Assembly: GCF_000620625.1 (NCBI RefSeq)
Contig: NZ_JIAW01000005.1
Coordinates: 186,001 to 250,000 of the forward strand
Origin: Mycobacterium sp. URHB0044
Lineage (GTDB): Bacteria; Actinomycetota; Actinomycetes; Mycobacteriales; Mycobacteriaceae
DNA: 64,000 nt
Direction: 5' to 3'
The position numbers and the translations under genes are program-made. Under the pieces are notes generated by a model, which saw only the letters and a list, made by a program, of their open reading frames with translations, ran no database searches and was not told the origin of the DNA. Shown here one piece after another: positions 24,600 through 33,082 of the stretch (positions are counted from its first letter, which is position 1; each line of letters begins with the position of its first letter).

Positions 24600-25187
24600 A
24601 TGGCGAAGCCTGACGACGTGGTCACGCCCCGCGACCGGATGGTCGCCTCGGCCGCACTGCTCATCCGCGAGCGCGGTGCGCACTCGACGGCCATCTCCGA
24701 CGTGCTCGAACACAGCGGCGCCCCTCGAGGCTCGGCCTATCACTACTTTCCCGGCGGCCGCACCCAGCTGATGTGCGAGGCCGTCGACTTCGCCAGCGAG
24801 CACATGGTCGCGCGAATCAGCTCCGGCGCAACGTGTCTCGACGTTCTGGACGTCGTGATCGGCGGGTTCCGCAAGCAGTTGATCAAGACCGAGTATCGCG
24901 CCGGATGCCCCGTGGTGGCCGTCGCCGTGGAGGCAGGCGATCCGGCGAAGGACGAGAACGCCGCCGTGCTCGAGCGGGCGGGCGCGGCGTTCATCCGCTG
25001 GACCGACCTGATCGCCGAACGGCTCACCGGTGACGGTGTCGCCGCTGACCGCGCGCGGGAGCTGGCCCTGTTCATCACGTCGGCCATCGAAGGCGCCATC
25101 GTGATCGCCCGGGCAACCCGGGACATCGAACCGCTCGACGCGACCCACCGTCAGTTGCGCACGCTGCTGAAGGCCCAGAACACCTAA
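24600..25187 (+). CDS. TetR family regulator (Rv0196-like)
   Basis: The 195-residue protein has a TetR helix-turn-helix with 'HSGAPRGSAYHYFPGGRTQL' and a C-terminal domain of the LfrR/YcdC type. In M. tuberculosis, Rv0196 (TetR) precedes Rv0197 (molybdopterin oxidoreductase) in the same order, so this is the likely counterpart and probably controls the next gene, 13 bases downstream. I start at ATG 24600 because ATG 24585 lies within the presumed operator; there is no ribosome-binding site and the transcript is likely leaderless. Confidence 0.88.
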   Translation: MAKPDDVVTPRDRMVASAALLIRERGAHSTAISDVLEHSGAPRGSAYHYFPGGRTQLMCEAVDFASEHMVARISSGATCLDVLDVVIGGFRKQLIKTEYRAGCPVVAVAVEAGDPAKDENAAVLERAGAAFIRWTDLIAERLTGDGVAADRARELALFITSAIEGAIVIARATRDIEPLDATHRQLRTLLKAQNT

Positions 25188-25200
25188 GAGAGGTCGGACG

Positions 25201-27459
25201 ATGACCGGAATCGAATGGCAGTCGACGGCGTGCATCCTGTGCGAATGCAACTGCGGCGTCACCGTTCAGGTCGACGACCGCAGGCTGGTCAAGATCCGCG
25301 GCGACAAGGACCATCCCGCGTCACAGGGCTACACGTGCAACAAGGCGCTGCGGCTGGATCACTATCAGAGCGGTGGCAATCGGCTGACCTCTCCGCTGCG
25401 CAGGCGTCCCGACGGCAGCTACGAGGAAATCGACTGGGACACGGCCATCACCGAGATCGCCGAGGGATTCTCGAAGGTCCGCGACGAACACGGCGGCGAC
25501 AAGATCTTCTACTACGGCGGCGGCGGCCAGGGCAATCACCTCGGCGGCGCCTACAGCGGCGCCTTCCTCAAGTCGATCGGATCGCGGTACCGCTCGAATG
25601 CCTTGGCGCAGGAGAAGACCGGCGAACACTGGGTCGATGCCCACTTCTACGGCGGCCACACCCGCGGCGAGTTCGAGCACGCCGAGGTTTCGGTGTTCGT
25701 CGGCAAGAACCCGTGGATGTCGCAGAGCTTTCCGCGGGCCCGGGTGGTGCTCAACGACATCGCCAAGGATCCGGCGCGCTCGATGATCGTGATCGATCCG
25801 GTGATCACCGACACCGCGAAGATGGCCGACTTCCACCTCCGCGTGCGTCCCGGTACTGACGCCTGGTGCCTCGCTGCGCTTGCCGCCGTACTGGTCCAGG
25901 AGGACCTGTGCGACGAGGCCTTCCTCGCCGAACACGTCAACGGCGCGGATGCCGTGCGCGCGGTGCTGGCCGACGTGCCCGTGTCCGACTACGCCCAACG
26001 CTGTGGTGTCGACGAGGACCTGCTGCGGGCAGCGGCCCGGCGCATCGCCGCGGCGTCGAGCGTGTCGGTGTTCGAGGACCTCGGCGTGCAGCAGGCGCCC
26101 AACAGCACGCTGTGCTCCTATCTGAACAAGATGCTGTGGATCCTCACCGGCAGCTTCGCCAAACGCGGTGCCCAGCATCTGCATTCGTCATTCGCCCCGC
26201 TCTTCGGCGTGGGCGGCGTCGGGCGCACGCCGGTGACCGGCTCCCCCATCATCGCCGGGCTGATCCCGAGCAACGTGGTGCCGCAGGAAATCCTGACCGA
26301 TCACCCCGACCGGCTCCGGGCGATGATCGTCGAGAGCAGCAACCCGGCCCATTCGATCGCCGACTCGGGCTCGGTGACCCGGGCATTGGAGTCATTGGAG
26401 TTGCTCGTCGTCATCGACGTGGCGATGACCGAGACGGCCCGGCTCGCCCACTACGTCCTGCCTGCCGCCAGCCAGTTCGAGAAGGCCGAGGCGACGTTCT
26501 TCAATCTGGAGTTCCCGCACAACACCTTTCATCTGCGCCACCGGTTGATGGAGCCACTGCCCGGCACGCTGCCCGAGCCGGAGATCTGGGCGCGGCTGGT
26601 GCGCGCCCTCGGGGTGGTCGACGACACCGAGCTGGAACCGCTGCGGCGAGCCGCCAAGGACGGTCTGGACGCGTACGCGCAGGCCTTCCTCGCCGCGGTC
26701 AGCGCCAACCCCGGCCTGGGCCGGGTGTTGCCGTTCGTCTTGTACGAGACGCTGGGGCCGACTCTCCCAGAAGGACTTTCCGGCGCGGCCGCACTGTGGG
26801 GACTGGCTCAGAAGACGGCGATGGCGTATCCCGACGCCGTGCGCCGGGCCGGGCACGCCGACGGCAACGCATTGTTCGAGGCGATCCTGTCGGCCCGCTC
26901 GGGGCTGACGTTCACCGTGCACGAGTACGAGGACGACTTCGCCTTGATCACTCACCCCGATCACAAGATCGCGGTGGAGATGCCCGAGATGCTGGACGAG
27001 ATTCGCGCGCTGCGCTCGGCCCGTGTCGGGTTCACCAGTGCGGAGTTCCCCCTCGTGCTCTCGGCAGGGGAACGCCGGGCGTATACCGCCAACGACATCC
27101 TGCGCAATCCGGCCTGGCGCAAGAAGGACGTGGACGGGGCGCTGCGGATCAGTCCCGAGGACGCCGCCGCCATCGGCCTTGCCGACGGCGCAACGGCGCG
27201 GATCACCACGGCGGCGGGCAGCGCCGAGGCGACCGTCGAGATCAATGACGCGATGCTGCCCGGGCACGTCTCGCTGCCCAACGGTTACGGTCTCGACCAC
27301 GTCGACGCCGACGGTGCCTCCACCAGGCCGGGCGTGGCGCCGAACGCGCTGACGTCCACGGAATGGCGCGACGCCTATGCCGGAACGCCATGGCACAAAC
27401 ACGTCCCGGTGCGCGTCGAGGCCGTTGACACCGCCGTCACGGCCGGGGTCGCAGGCTAA
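25201..27459 (+). CDS. Molybdopterin oxidoreductase (Rv0197-like)
   Basis: This 752-residue protein belongs to the DMSO reductase/formate dehydrogenase superfamily. The N-terminus binds a [4Fe-4S] cluster (Cys11, Cys14, Cys18 and Cys46; 'CILCECNCG'), followed by the molybdopterin domain and a C-terminal dinucleotide-binding domain ('LSAGERRAYTANDILRNP'). I cannot identify a Cys or selenocysteine at the usual metal-ligand position; the matching region reads 'SRYRSNALAQEKTGEH'. There is no Tat signal, so it is cytoplasmic. An AGAGAGG site precedes the ATG. It forms a pair with the upstream TetR gene. The substrate is not known. Confidence 0.88.
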   Translation: MTGIEWQSTACILCECNCGVTVQVDDRRLVKIRGDKDHPASQGYTCNKALRLDHYQSGGNRLTSPLRRRPDGSYEEIDWDTAITEIAEGFSKVRDEHGGDKIFYYGGGGQGNHLGGAYSGAFLKSIGSRYRSNALAQEKTGEHWVDAHFYGGHTRGEFEHAEVSVFVGKNPWMSQSFPRARVVLNDIAKDPARSMIVIDPVITDTAKMADFHLRVRPGTDAWCLAALAAVLVQEDLCDEAFLAEHVNGADAVRAVLADVPVSDYAQRCGVDEDLLRAAARRIAAASSVSVFEDLGVQQAPNSTLCSYLNKMLWILTGSFAKRGAQHLHSSFAPLFGVGGVGRTPVTGSPIIAGLIPSNVVPQEILTDHPDRLRAMIVESSNPAHSIADSGSVTRALESLELLVVIDVAMTETARLAHYVLPAASQFEKAEATFFNLEFPHNTFHLRHRLMEPLPGTLPEPEIWARLVRALGVVDDTELEPLRRAAKDGLDAYAQAFLAAVSANPGLGRVLPFVLYETLGPTLPEGLSGAAALWGLAQKTAMAYPDAVRRAGHADGNALFEAILSARSGLTFTVHEYEDDFALITHPDHKIAVEMPEMLDEIRALRSARVGFTSAEFPLVLSAGERRAYTANDILRNPAWRKKDVDGALRISPEDAAAIGLADGATARITTAAGSAEATVEINDAMLPGHVSLPNGYGLDHVDADGASTRPGVAPNALTSTEWRDAYAGTPWHKHVPVRVEAVDTAVTAGVAG

Positions 27460-28004
27460 TCGAGCAACCGCGCGGTCGCCCGCTGCAGCACCTGCGCCCT
27501 GCTGCGCCCGGCGTGGTCTGCGGCGACGAAGTGGTTGCCGATTGCCAGCGAAAAGGCAAGCAGCGCGCGGGCTTCCACGTCGTCGACGTCGTCGCAGAAG
27601 GTGCCGATCAGCTCGCGTAGGTAGTCCATCCTGCGGTTGTCCACACGCCGTAATCGGTCGGCCACCGCGGCGTCCCGGCGGGCCCAGTCCCGCACGGCAA
27701 GGTCGATCTGCAGCAGCGCGCCGGAGAACGTCAGCATGCCTGCCCGGTTGACCTTGGTACGGGCGTCACCGCCCTCGCGTTCGACCCGTTCGAGGACGTC
27801 GTCGGTGCTGCGGCGTTCCCAGGAGTCGAGCAGCTCGTCGAGAAGCGCCTTCCTGCCGTCGAACTGGTGGTAGAAGCCCCCGCGCGTCACGCCGAGAGTC
27901 TGTGCGAGCACGTCGACCCGCACGGCGTCAGGGCCGCCGTCGGCCAGGGCCGACAGGCCCGCCTCGATCCAGGCCTCTCGGGGGGTGCGGGTGGGTGCGG
28001 GCAT
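27456..28004 (-). CDS. TetR family regulator
   Basis: The 182-residue protein has a TetR helix-turn-helix ('LAQTLGVTRGGFYHQFDGRK') and a helical C-terminal domain. The ATG at 28004 has GGAGA four bases upstream and is preferred over the 28034 start, which lies in the promoter region. It is divergent from the DUF2867 gene; a palindrome between them (28046-28061) is the probable operator. Its stop overlaps the stop of the molybdopterin enzyme by four bases. Confidence 0.88.
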   Translation of the reverse strand: MPAPTRTPREAWIEAGLSALADGGPDAVRVDVLAQTLGVTRGGFYHQFDGRKALLDELLDSWERRSTDDVLERVEREGGDARTKVNRAGMLTFSGALLQIDLAVRDWARRDAAVADRLRRVDNRRMDYLRELIGTFCDDVDDVEARALLAFSLAIGNHFVAADHAGRSRAQVLQRATARLLD

Positions 28005-28023
28005 CGTTCTCCGTCGGATCGTC

Positions 28024-28061
28024 TTGACATGCAATGAAACTAAAGCATACAGTAGTGTATG
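28024..28061 (+). promoter_or_regulatory. Promoter with overlapping TetR-type operator
   Basis: TTGACA (28024-28029) and TACAGT (28048-28053), 18 bases apart, form a good promoter for the DUF2867 gene, whose ATG at 28059 is close to the expected transcription start, so the mRNA is probably leaderless. The palindrome CATAC-N6-GTATG (28046-28061) covers the -10 box and the ATG and is a likely operator for the divergent TetR regulator. Confidence 0.65.
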
Positions 28062-29108
28062 TTAAAAGTCAGGTTGCCCAATGATGCGCACACCACCCGA
28101 CCCTGGCGAATCCACGAGCTCACCCATGGCTTCCAGGTCCTCGACGTGTGGGCGCTGCCGACCCCAGGCGGCCCCGCCGACTTCACCCGCCTGATCACCT
28201 TGTTCTCGTCGTTCGACGCCCAACGGTCGTCACCGGTGGTGCACGCGTTGTTCGCCGCCCGCTGGGCGCTTGGGCGCCTGCTGAACCTGGACGGCGAATC
28301 GGGTTCGCCCGTCGGCGGTTTGCGCGACACACTGCCCGCGGACCTGCGGGACTCGTCGCCCCTCGAACTCGGACGAGGGCGGTTCACGCCCCTGTACGCG
28401 ACCGACGACGAAGCCGCGTGGGAGATCGTCAACCGCACGGTCCACGGGATACTGCACCTCGGTTGGGTTGCCGACGGAAGTGGCGGATTCCGGGGCCAGC
28501 TGGCGGTTCTGGTCAAGCCGAACGGTCCGCTGGGCGCGGCCTATCTGGCGGCGATCGCGCCGTTCCGACACCTCGTGGTGTATCCGACCATGCTCGGCGA
28601 CCTCGAGCGGCGTTGGAGGGTCCAGTCCACGGTCCGGCAAGTGGACGTGCCGGACGACGTCCGCGCCCTCACCGCTCTGCCCCGGATCGACTACGCCGAC
28701 GCATTCCTCGTCGACACCAGTGCGGCGCCTGACTGGACCGCCGAGCGGTGGGCCAGGGCAATGCTCGAACAGGCTCCGGCGGCGACGCGGGCGAAGTTGC
28801 TCTCCGGCTGGACCGCACTCGGCCTCAAGGACGGAGCGGCCGGGTCCATCCTCGAGTGGGACGTGCGGCACAACAGTGCCGACACCGTGCTACTGGGCAG
28901 GGATTCACGCGTCGGAATGCCGGCGGAACTGGTCTTCACCCTCCGTCCGGAGGGGCTGCTGTTCGCGACGTTCGTTCACCACCGGACATCGGCGACGCGA
29001 CCGACGTGGGCCGCGATCGAGCCGACGCACGTGCGCATCGTGCTGACGCTGCTGGAGGCGGTCGGACGGCGAGCCGCCGAAGTCAGGGAGTCGGCGGGAG
29101 CGGGCTAG
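28059..29108 (+). CDS. DUF2867 family protein with a second C-terminal domain
   Basis: The 349-residue protein starts with a DUF2867 domain (about 1-195; 'RPWRIHELTHGFQVLDVW', 'LPTPGG', 'ILHLGWV') and continues with a second domain of about 150 residues ('YADAFLVD', 'ILEWDVRHN', 'FVHHRTSATRPTWAAIEP') of similar START-like character, as seen in separate DUF2867 proteins. It may bind a lipid or other hydrophobic ligand; function is unknown. The gene is leaderless and controlled by the promoter and operator shared with the divergent TetR gene. Its last 26 bases overlap the proline-rich protein gene on the other strand. Confidence 0.75.
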   Translation: MLKVRLPNDAHTTRPWRIHELTHGFQVLDVWALPTPGGPADFTRLITLFSSFDAQRSSPVVHALFAARWALGRLLNLDGESGSPVGGLRDTLPADLRDSSPLELGRGRFTPLYATDDEAAWEIVNRTVHGILHLGWVADGSGGFRGQLAVLVKPNGPLGAAYLAAIAPFRHLVVYPTMLGDLERRWRVQSTVRQVDVPDDVRALTALPRIDYADAFLVDTSAAPDWTAERWARAMLEQAPAATRAKLLSGWTALGLKDGAAGSILEWDVRHNSADTVLLGRDSRVGMPAELVFTLRPEGLLFATFVHHRTSATRPTWAAIEPTHVRIVLTLLEAVGRRAAEVRESAGAG

Positions 29109-29616
29109 CAGGCGGCGGCGCCAGCCACGGCAGCGCGGGAGCCGGCGGGGGTGGCGGTGGCAGCGGAGCATCGGCCGGCGAGATCGGCACGTTCGGGCCG
29201 GGAGCCTGATCCGGGATGGGCGTGTTCATGCCGCGCTGCGCGACGCCCAACAGCAGTGCTTCCTTGCCGCTGATCTCCTGGTTTTGCACGGCGTGCCAGA
29301 GATCCTTCAGATAGCTCACGTTCGGTGACTCGTTGCCCATCACGGTGGGATCGAGCGTCGAACCGGGGGGAAGGGCGTCGGGGCTGGGAAGGTGCGGGAC
29401 ACCCTCTGGCGGCACCGGTGCGACGTCCGCGCCCGCGGCCTGAATCGAGGGATCCGTGGCGGCGGCCTGGACCGCCGGTGCGGGCGGGGGCGGCGGAATG
29501 GGAGTCAACGGGTCGGCGGCGGCCGGCGAGGCGAGCATCGTCAACGCGAGGAAAAGACCCGACGTTCCGCCCGCGAGTGTCGACACGACCTTGACCGTGC
29601 TGGTGGTCCTCATCAT
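29083..29616 (-). CDS. Proline-rich exported protein
   Basis: This 177-residue protein has a clear signal peptide ('LFLALTMLASPAAADP', cleavage after about residue 34). The mature part is very rich in proline, with poly-Pro runs near both ends around a short ordered stretch ('SYLKDLWHAVQNQEISGKEAL'). Such proteins are common in mycobacterial cell walls and have no known enzymatic role. The ATG at 29616 has a good GGGAAGGG site. It is divergent from the CYP125 gene, 225 bases away, and overlaps the end of the DUF2867 gene. Confidence 0.8.
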   Translation of the reverse strand: MMRTTSTVKVVSTLAGGTSGLFLALTMLASPAAADPLTPIPPPPPAPAVQAAATDPSIQAAGADVAPVPPEGVPHLPSPDALPPGSTLDPTVMGNESPNVSYLKDLWHAVQNQEISGKEALLLGVAQRGMNTPIPDQAPGPNVPISPADAPLPPPPPPAPALPWLAPPPASPLPPTP

Positions 29617-29737
29617 CCGGTAACCCTTCCCTCGTGGCCTCAGGGACTGATGTTGCTAGTGGGTCAATACAGGATCGCGCCGATTTCGTTACAGGGCAAG
29701 TCCGAACGGTTGCCGAACGATTAGAAAATCAGCGTGC

Positions 29738-29751
29738 GGGAACACGTTCTA
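29738..29751. promoter_or_regulatory. KstR-like box, one mismatch, upstream of CYP125
   Basis: GGGAACACGTTCTA keeps AACnnGTT and the last A of TnnAACnnGTTnnA but has G at the first fixed position. The central AACACGTTC equals that of the box at 23296. It lies 90 bases before the CYP125 ATG, so it could make this gene sterol-responsive. The mismatch makes this weaker than the other two sites. Confidence 0.5.
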
Positions 29752-29841
29752 CTTGGGAGTTTGAGCAAGCGGCCGCGATACCCGCGATCAGTGGTGTAGC
29801 AATGGCGTACGCCACTAGATCACGTCATACGAGGAGCCTAG

Positions 29842-31098
29842 ATGCCGTCTCCGAACCTTCCCCCCGGGTTCGACTTCACCGATCCGGACATCTACTCCGA
29901 GCGATTGCCCATCGCCGAGTTGGCGGAGATGCGCAAGGTCGCTCCGATCTGGTGGAACGAACAGCCGCATGACGTGGGTGCGTTCCGTGACGGCGGCTTC
30001 TGGGTGGTGACCAAGCACCACGACGTGAAGGAGGTGTCGCGGCGCAGCGACGTCTTCTCGAGCAACGCGAAGACGGCGTTACCGCGGTACCGCGAGGACG
30101 CAGATCCCGACTCGCTGGAGCGGGGAAAGGTCGTGCTGCTGAACCAGGACGCGCCGCACCACACCCATCTGCGCAAGATCATCTCGCGCGCGTTCACTCC
30201 GCGGGCCATCGAACGCCTACGTGAGGAACTCGATCAGCGGGCGCAGAACATCGTCAAGGAGGCCGCGGCGGAGGGGTCCGGCGACTTCGTCGAGCAGGTT
30301 TCGGCCGAGCTGCCGCTGCAGGCCATCGCCGGGCTCATGGGCGTGCCGCAGGAGGACCGCAAGAAGCTGTTCGACTGGTCGAATCAGATGGTCGGCGATC
30401 AGGACCCCGAGTTCGGCGGCAACGATCCGATGGCTGCGTCGATCGAGCTGATCATGTACGGCATGCAGATGGCCGCCGAACGGTCGAAGAACCCCGGCGA
30501 CGACCTGGTCACCAAGCTGGTGCAAGCAGACGTCGAGGGGCACAAGCTCTCCGACGACGAGTTCGGCTTCTTCGTCATCCTGTTGGCGGTCGCGGGCAAC
30601 GAGACGACGCGCAACTCGATCACCCAGGGCATGATGGCGTTCACCGAGTTCCCCGACCAGTGGGAGCTGTTCAAGAGACAGCGGCCGGTGACGGCTGCCG
30701 ACGAGATCGTCCGCTGGGCCTGCCCGATCACTTCGTTCCAGCGCACCGCCCTCGAAGACACCGAATTGAGCGGCGTGCAGATCAAGAAGGGTCAGCGGGT
30801 GGTGATGTTCTATCGGTCCGCCAACTTCGACGAGGACGTCTTCGAGGACCCCTACACCTTCAACATTCTTCGGGATCCCAACCCGCACGTGGGTTTTGGC
30901 GGTACCGGTGCGCACTTCTGCATCGGCGCCAACCTGGCCAGGATGACGATCGACCTGATCTTCAACGCGGTCGCCGACCACATGCCCGACCTCACCCCAA
31001 TCTCACCGCCGGAGCGGCTGCGGTCGGGCTGGCTCAACGGCATCAAGCACTGGCAGGTCGACTACCTAGGTGCGTCGAAACAGGCTGTGCCGCACTAG
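29842..31098 (+). CDS. Cytochrome P450, CYP125 family (steroid C26/C27 oxidase type)
   Basis: The 418-residue P450 is very similar, as I recall that sequence, to M. tuberculosis CYP125A1: 'PSPNLPPGFDFTDP', 'NPNPHVGFGGTGAHFC' and 'RLRSGWLNGIKHWQVDY' match nearly word for word. Haem Cys is residue 360; the I-helix has 'AGNETTRNS' and the K-helix ExxR is 'EIVR'. CYP125 enzymes oxidise the cholesterol side chain terminus. It lacks the N-terminal extension of CYP125A1 and is not in a cholesterol side-chain operon here, so it may be a second paralogue, as M. smegmatis has. The ATG has GAGGAG upstream and a KstR-like box further up. Confidence 0.93.
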   Translation: MPSPNLPPGFDFTDPDIYSERLPIAELAEMRKVAPIWWNEQPHDVGAFRDGGFWVVTKHHDVKEVSRRSDVFSSNAKTALPRYREDADPDSLERGKVVLLNQDAPHHTHLRKIISRAFTPRAIERLREELDQRAQNIVKEAAAEGSGDFVEQVSAELPLQAIAGLMGVPQEDRKKLFDWSNQMVGDQDPEFGGNDPMAASIELIMYGMQMAAERSKNPGDDLVTKLVQADVEGHKLSDDEFGFFVILLAVAGNETTRNSITQGMMAFTEFPDQWELFKRQRPVTAADEIVRWACPITSFQRTALEDTELSGVQIKKGQRVVMFYRSANFDEDVFEDPYTFNILRDPNPHVGFGGTGAHFCIGANLARMTIDLIFNAVADHMPDLTPISPPERLRSGWLNGIKHWQVDYLGASKQAVPH

Positions 31099-31408
31099 CC
31101 TTCGGCGCGGTTGGGTAGTCGATGATCGACCGCCAGTAGTCCTCCGGGATCTCCCGGTTGGAGCGCAGCACCATGGCCAGTCCGGTCGCCATCGCCACGC
31201 CGAGCAGGCCCAGCCAGAGTCCCGCGGCGGCGATCATGAACCACAGTGCGGTGGTCGGCGTCGGCCACGGCGACACGATCGCGAGCGCCGGCGCGAAGAA
31301 GAACCCGGTGCCGATGAACCACGACGAACCCGCGCGATCGGACTTCATCACGAACCGCAGCCACCGTGGTATCTCCTGGTCCGCAACTGGCTGCTGGCGG
31401 GTGTGCAT
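31043..31408 (-). CDS. Small membrane protein
   Basis: This 121-residue protein has two or three membrane helices ('SSWFIGTGFFFAPALAIV' and 'ALWFMIAAAGLWLGLLGV') between a charged N-terminus and a cytosolic tail with 'SNREIPEDYWRSIIDYP'. I recognise no domain. The ATG at 31408 has a GAGGAGACGACG leader. Its 3' end overlaps the CYP125 gene by 56 bases on the opposite strand, and it is divergent from the MmyB-type regulator. Confidence 0.75.
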   Translation of the reverse strand: MHTRQQPVADQEIPRWLRFVMKSDRAGSSWFIGTGFFFAPALAIVSPWPTPTTALWFMIAAAGLWLGLLGVAMATGLAMVLRSNREIPEDYWRSIIDYPTAPKASAAQPVSTHLGSRPASA

Positions 31409-31462
31409 CGTCGTCTCCTCGGTAGGTCCGGAATCTCGGACACCGCTAGCGTTGCGCCCGCG

Positions 31463-31481
31463 GGTAACCGAAGCAATTACC
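31463..31481. promoter_or_regulatory. Inverted repeat GGTAA-N9-TTACC
   Basis: The five-base arms GGTAA (31463-31467) and TTACC (31477-31481) lie between the divergent small membrane protein (31408) and the MmyB-type regulator (31527). A further GGTA follows at 31487. This is a candidate binding site for the regulator encoded next to it. Confidence 0.4.
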
Positions 31482-31526
31482 TCTCGGGTAGTGGAAGACG
31501 GTCCGAAGCTGCGTCAGACTGGGCCC

Positions 31527-32303
31527 GTGACCACCGTCGATGTCCAACATCCCCCGTTCGGATCGTTGATGAAGCAATGGCGGCAACGACGCCGGCTGAG
31601 CCAGTTGGACCTGGCCATCGAGGCCGACGTGTCGTCGCGACACGTCAGCTTCATCGAGACCGGCCGGTCGGCTCCGAGCCGCGCGATGGTGCTTCGGCTC
31701 GCCGACGCACTGGAAGTGCCTCTGCGCGAACAGAATCAACTCCTCCTGGCAGCCGGCTTGGCGCCCGTGTACGCGGAGCGCTCACTGGACGACCCCGACA
31801 TGGCCGCGGTCCGCGATGGAATCGACCAGGTACTCAAGGCCTACGAGCCGTATCCGTGTCTGGCCGTCGACCGCGGCTGGAACATCGTGGCGGCGAATGC
31901 CGGGGCCGGATTGATGCTGCAGGGCGTCGCCGCAGACTTGCTCGATCCGCCGAACGCCCTGCGCATTTCACTGCATCCGGACGGCTTGGCGCCGCGGATC
32001 CGCAACCTCGGGCAATGGAGACACCACGTCATCAGTCGCCTGCGCCGGGAGGTCACGGTCAGCGGTTCCGACGAACTGGCCGCGTTACTGGCCGAGATCG
32101 AGTCCTACCCGGGCGGATTCGACGATGCCACCGACCTGGGCGGCGTCGTCGTGCCGTTGCAGCTCGACGGTCCCGACGGCAGCGTGCTGACGTTCCTGAG
32201 CACCGTGACCACGTTCGGCACGGCGCTGGACCTCACCGCGGCCGAGCTCAGCATCGAGGCATTCCTGCCTGCGGACGAGTCGACCGCCGCGGCGGTGCGT
32301 TGA
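31527..32303 (+). CDS. XRE-family regulator with MmyB-like ligand-binding domain
   Basis: The 258-residue protein has an N-terminal helix-turn-helix of the XRE type ('MKQWRQRRRLSQLDLAIEAD', 'HVSFIETGRSAPSRAMV') and a C-terminal MmyB-like domain ('CLAVDRGWNIVAANAGAGLM'), which in relatives binds fatty-acid-like ligands. The start is GTG 31527; longer in-frame starts upstream read as antisense of the membrane protein. The divergent small membrane protein gene is a possible target, with an inverted repeat between them. Confidence 0.85.
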   Translation: MTTVDVQHPPFGSLMKQWRQRRRLSQLDLAIEADVSSRHVSFIETGRSAPSRAMVLRLADALEVPLREQNQLLLAAGLAPVYAERSLDDPDMAAVRDGIDQVLKAYEPYPCLAVDRGWNIVAANAGAGLMLQGVAADLLDPPNALRISLHPDGLAPRIRNLGQWRHHVISRLRREVTVSGSDELAALLAEIESYPGGFDDATDLGGVVVPLQLDGPDGSVLTFLSTVTTFGTALDLTAAELSIEAFLPADESTAAAVR

Positions 32304-32309
32304 CCCCGC

Positions 32310-32326
32310 AACTGGTAAGACCACTT
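32310..32326. promoter_or_regulatory. FadR-type operator
   Basis: AACTGGTAAGACCACTT fits the classical FadR consensus AACTGGTCNGACCAGTT at 15 of 16 defined positions or close to it, with the core TGGTnnnACCA intact. It lies 34-50 bases upstream of the ATG of the FadR-type GntR regulator at 32360 and is a likely autoregulatory site for the regulator-desaturase operon. Confidence 0.65.
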
Positions 32327-32336
32327 GACCTGTGAT

Positions 32337-32354
32337 CACCATGCTGTCATGGTG
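32337..32354. promoter_or_regulatory. Perfect inverted repeat before the GntR gene
   Basis: CACCATG-CTGT-CATGGTG (arms of seven bases, loop of four) ends five bases before the ATG at 32360. It may be a second operator or a small hairpin in the 5' leader that affects translation. It replaces any visible ribosome-binding site. Confidence 0.5.
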
Positions 32355-32359
32355 GAATC

Positions 32360-33082
32360 ATGGCCCTACAGCCCGTCAACCGGCGCTCCGTCCCCGAAGA
32401 CGTCTTCGAGCAGATCGTTGCCGAGGTGCTCAGTGGCGACATGCGGCCCGGTGAGGCGCTGCCCAGTGAGCGACGACTGGCCGAGGTGCTCGGCGTGTCC
32501 CGACCCGCGATCCGGGAGGCCATCAAGCGGCTCACCTCTGCCGGTTTGGTCGAGGTACGTCAAGGCGACGCCACGACGGTGCGCGACTTCCGGCGCCATG
32601 CCGGGCTGGACCTGCTCCCCCGCCTCCTGATCCGCGCAGGAGAGGTCGACCTCTCGGTGATACGCAGCATCCTGGAAACGCGACTTCACAACGGCCCCAA
32701 GGTCGCCGAACTCGCCGCAGCGCGGCGCAGCAAGGAACTGGCCGACCTGCTCGACGCGTGCATTGCGGCGCTCGCCGGTGAAGACGACCCCGCCGAGCGC
32801 CAGCGGCACGCACTGACGTTCTGGGACCACGTCGTCGACGGGGCCGACTCGATCGCGTTTCGCCTGATGTACAACACACTTCGCGCGACCTATGAGCCGG
32901 CATTGCCCGCACTGGCCACGATGATGGCCGACGAGGTGGGCCGCCCCGAGGCCTACCGCGCCATCGCCGCGGCGATTCGCGACGGCGATCCGGCGGCGGC
33001 CGAACGAGCCGCGCGCGATTTGTTGGAACCCGCAACCGTGGCACTGCTCGGTGCGGTCGACACCTTGGAGGCCGTCAAGTGA
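32360..33082 (+). CDS. GntR-family (FadR-type) regulator
   Basis: The 240-residue protein has a winged helix of the GntR family ('[20 protein letters not shown]', residues about 31-50) and a C-terminal all-helical FCD/FadR-like effector domain. A FadR-type operator and a perfect inverted repeat precede it. The gene overlaps the desaturase-family gene by GTGA (33079-33082), so translation is coupled. The pair probably senses an acyl-CoA or similar ligand and controls lipid modification; that is inference from family and operator. Confidence 0.88.
   Translation: MALQPVNRRSVPEDVFEQIVAEVLSGDMRPGEALPSERRLAEVLGVSRPAIREAIKRLTSAGLVEVRQGDATTVRDFRRHAGLDLLPRLLIRAGEVDLSVIRSILETRLHNGPKVAELAAARRSKELADLLDACIAALAGEDDPAERQRHALTFWDHVVDGADSIAFRLMYNTLRATYEPALPALATMMADEVGRPEAYRAIAAAIRDGDPAAAERAARDLLEPATVALLGAVDTLEAVK

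Noticed and set aside
28046..28061. KstR or KstR2 site upstream of DUF2867
   Set aside because: CATAC-N6-GTATG does not fit TnnAACnnGTTnnA or the CAAG/CTTG pattern of KstR2; it fits a different TetR operator.
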